Below are positions 25,218-32,729 of a stretch of DNA of 58,534 nt, piece by piece (within the stretch, counting starts at the first letter, position 1; each line of letters starts with the position of its first letter). The notes under the pieces are model-generated. The model did not search any database and was not told the DNA's origin. It saw only the letters and a program-made list of their open reading frames with translations. This DNA is from an uncultured Oscillibacter sp. (GTDB taxonomy: Bacteria; Bacillota; Clostridia; Oscillospirales; Oscillospiraceae): assembly GCA_910583695.1 (NCBI GenBank), contig CAJTZL010000010.1, positions 1-58,534 of the forward strand, read 5' to 3'. Both the position numbers and the translations under genes were made by a program.

Positions 25218-26477
25218 TTGAAACAGGATAAGGCTGATAAGATCATCCAAAAGGCCGAGCGCAGGGCGGCAAAGGCCGCCAAGCAGGTGGAGATCGCCGG
25301 AAGGAAGGCCGAGCAGACCAAACAGAAGCAGGCGGCCAAGGCTGAGAAAAAGGCCGCCCAGGCCGCCAGGCGCGCCGACCTGAAGGCGGCAAAGCACACC
25401 AAGAAAGCCGAGCAGGCCACGAAGAAGGCCCAGCTGGCCGCCCAGAAGGCCCAGGAGAAAAAGGCCAAAATTGCGGCGAAAACCGCCGCCAAAGCCGTGG
25501 AGGGCGAAGAGGGCGGAGGCGACGGAAAAAAGAAGAAAAAGGGAAAGAAGAAGCTGCTGCTGATTCTGATTCCCGTGCTGGCCGTGGCCATCGGCGCAGG
25601 GGTGTTCTTCTTCCTGAAGGGCGGCGAGAAAGAGGAGGAGGCTCCGCCGGAGCCCATCCCCATTCCCCTGGAGTATCTGCTGAACGAGGTGCCTATCACC
25701 GCCCTGCCGGTGACGGGGGAGGAGGTGCTGGTGTATCAGGAGGAGGTCCCCCCGGAGCCCCCGGCGGAGCCGGAGGAGCCGGAGGAAGCCCCGAAGGACG
25801 GCGGAGAGGACGCTGCGGAAGACGGCGAAGCCTCCGGCGGGGACAGCGAAGACGGCGGGGAGGCGGAAGCCGCCCCGGAGCCGGAAGCGGAAGAGGAGCC
25901 GGGCTTCACCCGGATTCTCTACCGCTATGAGGGGCTGAAAAACCCCAAGAGCCTGGTCACGGCTTATGCGGCGGTGATGAGCACCGAGGACGCGGGCTTC
26001 TCCCTGGTGGACGAGACGCTGCTGCGGATTGACCCGCCGGAGGAATACGGGGCAAGCGGCTCCCTGCTGCTGGCCCGCAATGTGCCCACGGCGGAGGACG
26101 GCTCCGGCGGCGGTGTCCACTCCCTGCTGCTGAGCTGGGAGGAGACCAGCTGCTCCGTGCTGCTGGATATGCCGGAGGGCCGGGTCCACGACCCGAAACC
26201 GGAGACGCCCCCTGCCGCCGCAACCAGACGGGGCCTGTCGGATTTGAAGGCCATCCATCCCTCCAAGCTGGGTCTGCCGGGCGAGTCCATGGAAGCCTAT
26301 GAGCTGATTCCCCAGGAGGGCTCTGTCCGCATCGCCGGAACCGGAAGCGTCGCCATGCGGGTGAATATCTACGGCGAGGGCAACCAGTTTGCCGGAAGCT
26401 ACTTCCTGTCCAACGACGGGAGGCTCTATAAGCTGGACGAGGCCGCCAACGCGGTGGTGGAGCTGGAGTGGGAGTAA
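25218..26477 (+). CDS. Coiled-coil, single-pass membrane protein of unknown function
   Basis: I do not recognise a family. The 419-aa protein has a Lys/Ala/Glu-rich N-terminus (residues 1-95) that should form a long coiled coil, then a Lys-rich patch. One membrane helix follows at about 113-133 (LLLILIPVLAVAIGAGVFFF). A Pro/Glu-rich stretch and a folded-looking C-terminal domain (about 220-419) complete it. The start is TTG with AGGAGAG 8 nt upstream. It follows the FtsA-like gene by 37 bp and could be its membrane partner. Its end overlaps the convergent AAA+ gene by 52 bp. Confidence 0.72.
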   Translation: MKQDKADKIIQKAERRAAKAAKQVEIAGRKAEQTKQKQAAKAEKKAAQAARRADLKAAKHTKKAEQATKKAQLAAQKAQEKKAKIAAKTAAKAVEGEEGGGDGKKKKKGKKKLLLILIPVLAVAIGAGVFFFLKGGEKEEEAPPEPIPIPLEYLLNEVPITALPVTGEEVLVYQEEVPPEPPAEPEEPEEAPKDGGEDAAEDGEASGGDSEDGGEAEAAPEPEAEEEPGFTRILYRYEGLKNPKSLVTAYAAVMSTEDAGFSLVDETLLRIDPPEEYGASGSLLLARNVPTAEDGSGGGVHSLLLSWEETSCSVLLDMPEGRVHDPKPETPPAAATRRGLSDLKAIHPSKLGLPGESMEAYELIPQEGSVRIAGTGSVAMRVNIYGEGNQFAGSYFLSNDGRLYKLDEAANAVVELEWE

Positions 26478-27859
26478 TCCGGAACCAGCCGGAGTGTTCC
26501 AGGCAGTCCCGTCAGGCAATAGGCAATCCGGCCCGGGGCCGCCGCGAACAGGGGGGCTAACAGGCTCTCCAGCACGCAGACGGAGGACCGGACGGAGAGG
26601 GCGTCCCGCCCCGGCGTCAGCGCCCGGGCGGTATCCGGGGCCACCTGGAGGATATCCAGGCCGTATTCCCGGCCCAGGGCCATGACCTGCTTGACGGTGA
26701 CGGCCTGCCGGGCCCCCTCGTCCAGAGCCCGAAAGCCAATGATGCCGCTGAAGCGGCCCGCAATTTCCCGAAGCACGCCGAGGCGCACCATGGCCCGGCG
26801 TGCTTCTTCATTTTCCCGGAAGAGCCGCTCCGCCAGCTCCGCCGGGGTGCCGGCCTCCCGCTCCGGCCCGCTCTCCCGGGGAGCGGGCCGGTGTTCGGAA
26901 AAGCCCAGGGGGCGGCCTCCCGACGCCGTCAGGTCCGCATTGGTGGTGAAGACAAAGACGCAGTGGCGGAAGTCCAACTCACGCTCCCCTGCCTCCCCGG
27001 CCTTCCGGGCGGTGCAGCGGCCCTCGTCCAGGATGGACATGAAGACCTTCAGCACCTCCGGGTGGGCCTTTTCCAGCTCGTCAAACATGAAGACCGTGCG
27101 GGGATTGCTCCGCACCGCCTCAAAGATGGGCTGGTCCTCATAGCCCACATAGCCCGGCGGCGCGCCGGTGAGGCGGTGGACGGAGTGGGCCTCGGTGAAG
27201 GTGTTCAGCTCCGTCCACACAAGGGCGTAGGGCTGCCCGCAGCACCGCTCCAGGGCCGGGGCCAGGGCCTTTCCAAGCTCCGACTTCCCAACGCCGGTGG
27301 GGCCGTGAAAGATCAGGGACAGGGGCCGGGCGGGAGCCCGCTTTCCCGCGTGGCTGTACAGCCGGAAGGCGGCGGCCTCCACTGCCCGGGGCTGGCCCAG
27401 GACCTGCCTTTCCAGCTCCTCCCGGAGCCTGCGGTAAAGGGGCGGCCAGGAGGAGGCGGAAGGGACGGCGGGAGAGACCGGAGCGGCATGAACCGGCTCC
27501 GCCCGCAGCTCCGGAGGGTGAAAGGGCTGGGGGACGGGCTCCGCCACCTCCCGCCGAAGGGAGGCCAGCCGGGCCGTCATGGCCTCGTAGCTGTCAAAGC
27601 GCCAGACACTCCGGGCGAAGAGGGCGGCCAGCACCGTGCTTTGCCCCCGGTAGGCGACGGCGGGACGCCAGTAGAGCAGATAGCCCCGGTTCCGCTTTAA
27701 AAAGCCCAGCACGGCCTGCCGGGGGACGCAGCCCTCCGGCATCCGGCAGTCGGGAAATTCATAGCTCTGGCCCCGGGCGGCCAGGGTGTCGATGCGGCGG
27801 CGGAGGACCGCCTGGACCTCCGGGCCGCTGGAACAGAATTGAGAAAAGGCAATGCGCAT
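26426..27859 (-). CDS. ClpA/ClpB-type AAA+ ATPase with a single AAA module
   Basis: This 477-aa protein has an N-terminal region of about 170 aa that I do not recognise. One Clp D2-type AAA+ module follows. Walker A is HGPTGVGKSE, the pore loop is GAPPGYVGYE, Walker B is VFMFDELEKAH, and FTTNAD is the sensor-1 region. Hsp100 proteins usually have two modules and a ClpN repeat domain, and both the first module and ClpN are missing here. The ATG at 27857-27859 follows AAAAGGAGG. It may unfold a specific partner; no protease gene is next to it. Confidence 0.8.
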   Translation of the reverse strand: MRIAFSQFCSSGPEVQAVLRRRIDTLAARGQSYEFPDCRMPEGCVPRQAVLGFLKRNRGYLLYWRPAVAYRGQSTVLAALFARSVWRFDSYEAMTARLASLRREVAEPVPQPFHPPELRAEPVHAAPVSPAVPSASSWPPLYRRLREELERQVLGQPRAVEAAAFRLYSHAGKRAPARPLSLIFHGPTGVGKSELGKALAPALERCCGQPYALVWTELNTFTEAHSVHRLTGAPPGYVGYEDQPIFEAVRSNPRTVFMFDELEKAHPEVLKVFMSILDEGRCTARKAGEAGERELDFRHCVFVFTTNADLTASGGRPLGFSEHRPAPRESGPEREAGTPAELAERLFRENEEARRAMVRLGVLREIAGRFSGIIGFRALDEGARQAVTVKQVMALGREYGLDILQVAPDTARALTPGRDALSVRSSVCVLESLLAPLFAAAPGRIAYCLTGLPGTLRLVPDYSHSSSTTALAASSSL

Positions 27860-27921
27860 GGCGGTTCCTCCTTTTCCCCTAGTATTTCCAGCTTTGGGGG
27901 AATTTAGAGGCGGCGGGCAAA

Positions 27922-27959
27922 AAAATACCGGGGACGGCAAGCGCCGTCCCCGGTATTTT
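27922..27959 (-). terminator. Rho-independent terminator after the PilZ gene
   Basis: A perfect 17-bp stem with a 4-nt loop is followed by a seven-T run on the minus strand. It closes the S-layer/PilZ operon and separates it from the AAA+ gene. Confidence 0.93.
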
Positions 27960-27978
27960 GGGTTCCGGGAGGGAAGGG

Positions 27979-28671
27979 TCACTGGTCCCGCCGGGATTGG
28001 AGGACCTTTCTCTGAAGGGTGAAAATGGCCTGGAGCAGCCGCTCCTGTTCCCGGGGGGGAACGTCCACAAACTGACAGCCGTACTCAAATTTTTTCATGG
28101 GACTGGCGGTCTGGGCCCGGACGGTGATGCGCTTGACCCGGCAGGTGAAGGCAAAGGGCTCCTCCGTGGAGACGAGGGAGGTTTCCAGCTGGAAGGTGGC
28201 CTCCAGCTGGAAGAGCTTTTCCGTCAGTACCCGGGCGCCGCCGCCGCCGATGTCCAGGACCTTGCAGGAGTACTTCTGCCCGGAGTTGGAGCGGACCGTT
28301 CCCTCCACACCGGCGTTCTGGCGGAAGAAGTTACGGTTTTCACTGTTTTGCAGGGACTTCAGCTGTTCAATCCGCCAGAATTTGGGGTCGTTGGGCCCGA
28401 TGGTTCCGTTGAGGGTCAGCGTCTCCCCGTCCTTCTGGAAGCAGCGGAGCTTCACCGGCTGGTTGTACAGCACCCGAGGGAGGAAGCCCCCGGATTCCCC
28501 CAGGACGTCCACCTGATTGGGACCGGAGAGGCGGAGCCTGCCGACAAAGAGCAGGGCGTTGGCGGGGGTCAGCACCTCCACCTTCATGCCGCTGTAGAGG
28601 TCCGGAAAGTCGTCCGGCGGAATGGCGGGAGGGAGCTCTTCCTTTTTAAAGAGGGATTTGAAAAATGCCAT
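27979..28671 (-). CDS. PilZ-domain c-di-GMP receptor, YcgR-like (second copy)
   Basis: This 230-aa protein has an N-terminal beta domain (residues about 20-100) like the flagellar brake YcgR. A PilZ domain follows, with an R-x3-R signature in RNFFR and DIGGGG in place of the usual D/N-x-S-x2-G. The Ser-to-Gly change may lower affinity, but the arginines are kept. It is the last gene of the minus-strand operon, 14 bp after the second S-layer gene. A role as a c-di-GMP receptor acting on motility or surface proteins is inferred. Confidence 0.82.
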   Translation of the reverse strand: MAFFKSLFKKEELPPAIPPDDFPDLYSGMKVEVLTPANALLFVGRLRLSGPNQVDVLGESGGFLPRVLYNQPVKLRCFQKDGETLTLNGTIGPNDPKFWRIEQLKSLQNSENRNFFRQNAGVEGTVRSNSGQKYSCKVLDIGGGGARVLTEKLFQLEATFQLETSLVSTEEPFAFTCRVKRITVRAQTASPMKKFEYGCQFVDVPPREQERLLQAIFTLQRKVLQSRRDQ

Positions 28672-28685
28672 GATGGACCTCCTTC

Positions 28686-31600
28686 TTAACGGGTCAGGAC
28701 CCGATGCAGAATGACGGCCATCTCCGCCCGGCTGATGGCCGCGCCGGGATTCAGGCGGGAAGCGCTGTTCCCCCGGACGGCGCCCATCTGGACCAGGGCG
28801 GCCACGGAGGGCCGGGCAAAGGCGGAAACCTGGGAGCCGTCGGCATAGGAGGAGAGCAGGCCCGCGTCGGCCACGGGGAGAGACTGGCCCGCGGCCTCGA
28901 TGGCCCGGCAGATCATGGTCATGGCGCTCTGCCGGGTGATGGGCCGGTCGGGCTGGAAGCGGCCGTTGTTCCCCTGGACGATGCCCAGATCCCGGGCGGC
29001 GGCCACGGCTCCGGCGTAGGTGCTGTCGGCCGGCACGTCGGGAAAGCCGGAGGAGCCGCCGGTGGAGAACTGGAAGGCCCGGCAGATCATCAGGGTGAAC
29101 TCCCCCCGGCTGATGGACTGCCCGGGACGGTAGGTATTGTTGCTGTATCCGTTGGTGACGCCGCTGGAGCGCAGGAACTCAATAGAGGGCTTTGCCCAGT
29201 CCCAGCCGGAGGCGGTGTCGGAGAAGGTGGCGGCGCAGTAGCTGTTGGAAATCTGGAGCTCCACGGCGCTGGAGTGACTGCCGCCCTTGGTGTCATAGGC
29301 GGTGTAGGGAATGGTCAGGGTCCCCTGGAACTCCGCCTTGGGCAGATAGCTGATCTGGCCCAGCTGCTGGGGGCCGTAGTGGGTGCCGCTGCTGACCCCG
29401 GTACCCGTCCGGACGGGGCCGCTGTAGTTCTGGTAGAGCCGCCCGGAGTAGGGCAGGGAGCTGAACTGAACATAGGACAGCGGATTCCCCAGGGCCGCCT
29501 GACAGGCGTTCTGGAAGTCCGCCGCCCGGAAGGGGATGGGATGGGCGGCGCTGCCGGTGTAGCGAATGACGGAGCTGACGGCGGCGGAGCCGGAGATGGT
29601 AATCTCCACCGTGCCGGTGAAGGAGTCGCCCCGGGTGCTGTAGCCGGTGTAGCCGAAGGTGGCGGTTCCGGCGGTGGAGGAGGCGGCAAAGCCCACGTCG
29701 CCCAGCAGGGGGCTGGTGTTGGAGTAGTAGTACCCCGTGGAGCTGCTGACCGTGCCCCCGGTGCGGCTGGCGGTGTTGTACTGGTAGTACAGCGAGCCGT
29801 ATTGGAAGGCGGGGAGGTCAAAGCGGACATAGCTCAGGGCGTCTCCGGTGGCGCTGCGGCAGGCGCTGTTGAAGTCTGCGGCGGCGAAGCGGACGAAGCC
29901 GTTGGCGGGGACGCTGTAGAAGATGGACCGGCCGCTTCCGCCGCCCACGGAGATGGTGACGGTGGCGTTGAATCGGGTGTTGTTTTCGTCATAGCCCGTG
30001 AAGGGGATGGTGACAGTGCCCACATAGCCGGCGGCGGGGACGAAGGTGAGGCTGGAAATGGAGGGGGTGCCGCTGCGCCGGTAATCCGTGCCGGTGGAGG
30101 CCCGGGAGCTGGAGGCGTTGTAATAGTTGTAATAGAGGACGCCGGTGCCGGAGGAGGGGAGGCTGGTGAAGCGGATGCGGCTCAGGGCCCGGCCGGTGAT
30201 GGAATAGCAGGCGTCGTTGAACTCCCCGGAGCCGAAGGTGACGGACTGGCCCTTGGGAGTGTTGTAGTGAACGGTTCCCGTGCCGTCGTCCACGTGGAAG
30301 ACCAGGCTGCCGGAGAAAGTGGCTCCGCCGGAGCTGGTCCCCGTGAAGGGGATGGTGACGGTGCCGCTGTAATTGGAGGCGGGCACGAAGCTGATGTCGG
30401 AAATCCGGGGGGTGCCGCTGCGGTAGTAGTTCCGGCCGGTAGTGACCTTGGTGCTGGAGCTGTTGCGGTAGTTCAGGTACAGGGTTCCGGCACTGGAGGA
30501 GGGCAGGGAGTTGAAGCGGATGTAGTTCAAGGTTCCGTTGACGGCCCGCTGGCAGGCGCTGTTGAAGTCGGAGGCGTTCAGGCTCTTCCGCTGGTTCCGG
30601 CCGATGGAGTATTCCACACTGCCGCTGCCCTCGCCGTTGGCTCCGTAGACGCGGATGCGGACCGTGCCGCTGTAGGACGCGCCGGAGCTGTCCGTGCAGC
30701 GGTAGGGGATATCCACGTCTCCGGAGTAGCCCTTTGCCGGGACGAAGGTGATATCGTCGATAGAGGGGCTGCTGGAGGCATAGTAGCGGGTGGAGTTGTT
30801 CACCTTGGGGGAGTACTGGCCGGTGGGGCTGTAGTTGTAATAGAGCGTGCCCCGGCTGGAGGAGGGCAGGCCGAAGGTGACATAGCCGATGGCTCGGCCG
30901 GTGCGGCCCTTGCAGACGGCGGAGAAGTGCTCCGCCGCAAAACTGACGGGCTGATCGATGGCCGTGGAATAGCTGACGTCCCCGGTGGCGGTGGCCTCGA
31001 TGCGGATGGTTCCGGAGAAGGTGGTCCCGTTGGTGGCCACGGCGTTGTAGTCCACCACGGCGGTGCCGTCAAAACCCGGCAGGGGGATGAAGGTCACGTC
31101 CTTCAAGGCCATCTGGCCCTGGCCGGTGGGCTGGTAGTAGTACCGCTCCGTGCCGCCCACGCCGTGGCCGGGAGTTTCGGGAGAGGTGTACTTGTAGTAG
31201 AGCACGCCGTTTTCTGTGGAGACCTTCAGACTGTACACGCAGTCCAGGGGGCCCTTGGCCTTGTCCTGGGAACGGCGGTCCAGCTCGTATAACAGGCCGG
31301 AGAAGGAGTAGGAGGGCTCGGAGCCCATGTCGACGGTGATGACCTGAGCCACGTCCTCCAGGACCTGAACCTTGAAACTGGACTGGCAGTTGGTGCCTAC
31401 GGCGGTGGCGGTAATGGTCACATCACTGCCGGGGTAGTGGGCAGTGACCCGACCCGCCAGGACCTGGGCCACGGAATTGTTGGAGCTCTCCCAGTTGATG
31501 AGCTTGTTCCGGGCGTTGCCGTAGGCTGTGAAGACGATGCTGAGATCCCGGTACTGGTAGATGTCCACCGAGTCGCCTTCCTTGAGGCGGACAGTCTCGC

Positions 31601-32651
31601 CTTTGCCGCCGGAGGTGGACTTTTTCACATAGCTCAAAAGAAGGCCGGAGACCTCGATTTTCCGTTCGGCAGTGGGGCCCGTGGGTCCGCCTGCCTGGGC
31701 GGTGATGACGGCCACACCGGGGGAGCGGGGAGTGACCTTGCCGGAGTTGCGGTCGATGGTGGCGACGGATTCATCGGAGGAGCTCCAGGTGATTCGTTTG
31801 TCCTCCTCGGCGGCGTCAATGGGGTCGGCCTGGGCCTGGAAAATCAGCTCGTCGCCGCCGATGTCCACATAGTTTCCCCCGTCGTCGGTGGCCAGGGTGA
31901 TGATGGTGACATCCGTGACATCGGGAAGCGGGGCCTCCACCACCCGGACGACGCAGGTGGCGGTGACGGCTCGGTTCTCTTTGGAGATGGCGGTGATGGT
32001 GGCCATATCTCCGATTGCGGCGTTGAAGAGCTCAACTGTGGCGATGCTGGAATCGCCTTCGCTTTTCGTGACGCGAAACCTTGATTTATTGGTGGAGTCC
32101 CAGTCAAGCTCTTTGCTTACGCCCTCCGGAGCGGTGACGGCAGCCTTGAGGGTAAGCGTCTTTCCCAAAGGAATGTAAGCGGCGGCCTGGTCCAGTTTTA
32201 TGGTGATATCCGGAAGGTTGGGGGGGATGGGGTCCGGCTGTACAGGGGGATCAGGCGGCTGTATGGGATCGGGCGTTTTGGGCTTTACAGTGATGACGCA
32301 GGTGGCGCTTCCGGAATCGGAGGTACCGTCACCGTTGTCTTTTTTCACAGTTGCAGTCACCGTGGCGGTTTGGGAATTTGTAACCGTGTTGGCCGTGACA
32401 AGGCAGGATTCGCCGGTGGAGCTGGGAGAGAGTGAGAGAATGGCGTTGTCACTTTTCCAGTCGATCTCTGCGTCGGCAGGCGCGCCGGTCAGCTCCAGGG
32501 TTGCGTCCTTGCCGGATTCGATTTCCGTCTTGTCGGCGGTAATGGATAGACCCTGGATATCCGCCGCGGATGCCGGCAGCGTCAGCAGGGAACAGGCCAG
32601 CGCCAGGGCCAGCAGCAGGGCTCCGGCCCGGCGGAGGGTTCGGGATTTCAT
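28686..32651 (-). CDS. Giant secreted S-layer-homology protein with Ig-like and tandem beta repeats
   Basis: This is a 1321-aa surface protein. The signal peptide ends near residue 29 (LLTLPASAA). Residues about 30-430 hold Big2-type immunoglobulin-like domains (for example WSSSDESVATIDRNSGKVT). Residues about 435-1140 are six tandem units of about 115 aa. The last 180 residues are three SLH domains for binding cell-wall polymers (RGEFTLMICRAF, RQSAMTMICRAIE, RAEMAVILHRVL). The ATG follows AAAAAGGAGT. The encoded product is very likely a cell-wall-anchored fibre or layer component. Confidence 0.9.
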   Translation of the reverse strand: MKSRTLRRAGALLLALALACSLLTLPASAADIQGLSITADKTEIESGKDATLELTGAPADAEIDWKSDNAILSLSPSSTGESCLVTANTVTNSQTATVTATVKKDNGDGTSDSGSATCVITVKPKTPDPIQPPDPPVQPDPIPPNLPDITIKLDQAAAYIPLGKTLTLKAAVTAPEGVSKELDWDSTNKSRFRVTKSEGDSSIATVELFNAAIGDMATITAISKENRAVTATCVVRVVEAPLPDVTDVTIITLATDDGGNYVDIGGDELIFQAQADPIDAAEEDKRITWSSSDESVATIDRNSGKVTPRSPGVAVITAQAGGPTGPTAERKIEVSGLLLSYVKKSTSGGKGETVRLKEGDSVDIYQYRDLSIVFTAYGNARNKLINWESSNNSVAQVLAGRVTAHYPGSDVTITATAVGTNCQSSFKVQVLEDVAQVITVDMGSEPSYSFSGLLYELDRRSQDKAKGPLDCVYSLKVSTENGVLYYKYTSPETPGHGVGGTERYYYQPTGQGQMALKDVTFIPLPGFDGTAVVDYNAVATNGTTFSGTIRIEATATGDVSYSTAIDQPVSFAAEHFSAVCKGRTGRAIGYVTFGLPSSSRGTLYYNYSPTGQYSPKVNNSTRYYASSSPSIDDITFVPAKGYSGDVDIPYRCTDSSGASYSGTVRIRVYGANGEGSGSVEYSIGRNQRKSLNASDFNSACQRAVNGTLNYIRFNSLPSSSAGTLYLNYRNSSSTKVTTGRNYYRSGTPRISDISFVPASNYSGTVTIPFTGTSSGGATFSGSLVFHVDDGTGTVHYNTPKGQSVTFGSGEFNDACYSITGRALSRIRFTSLPSSGTGVLYYNYYNASSSRASTGTDYRRSGTPSISSLTFVPAAGYVGTVTIPFTGYDENNTRFNATVTISVGGGSGRSIFYSVPANGFVRFAAADFNSACRSATGDALSYVRFDLPAFQYGSLYYQYNTASRTGGTVSSSTGYYYSNTSPLLGDVGFAASSTAGTATFGYTGYSTRGDSFTGTVEITISGSAAVSSVIRYTGSAAHPIPFRAADFQNACQAALGNPLSYVQFSSLPYSGRLYQNYSGPVRTGTGVSSGTHYGPQQLGQISYLPKAEFQGTLTIPYTAYDTKGGSHSSAVELQISNSYCAATFSDTASGWDWAKPSIEFLRSSGVTNGYSNNTYRPGQSISRGEFTLMICRAFQFSTGGSSGFPDVPADSTYAGAVAAARDLGIVQGNNGRFQPDRPITRQSAMTMICRAIEAAGQSLPVADAGLLSSYADGSQVSAFARPSVAALVQMGAVRGNSASRLNPGAAISRAEMAVILHRVLTR
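29240..30980 (-). repeat. Tandem repeats of about 115 aa in the S-layer-homology protein
   Basis: There are five strong units, and a weaker sixth extends to about 31350. Each follows the pattern F-x-AxDFNxAC ... LSYVRFxSLPSS ... GTLYYNY ... YYRSGTPxISDxTFVPAxxYSGTVTIPFTG ... FSGTVxIxV. The nucleotide copies have diverged, so the array is old. The shape suggests Ig-like beta sandwiches. Confidence 0.85.
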
Positions 32652-32684
32652 AAAGCATACACTCCTTTTTCCGAAAAGCGAAGA

Positions 32685-32710
32685 GAGGGCGGGCGGTACC
32701 GCCCGCCCTC
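32685..32710. other. Perfect 26-bp palindrome between the two S-layer genes
   Basis: The sequence is fully self-complementary (GAGGGCGGGCGGT and its mirror). It lies 20 bp past the stop of the upstream S-layer gene and about 34 bp before the start of the next. There is no T run. It could be an mRNA processing or stability hairpin, a partial terminator, or a protein-binding site. Confidence 0.75.
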
Positions 32711-32729
32711 ATGGGGGAAAATCTCTGGG

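Noticed and set aside
28704..31292. An 862-codon open frame on the plus strand
   Set aside because: It is antisense to the SLH repeat protein, and its repeats are the mirror of that gene's repeats.
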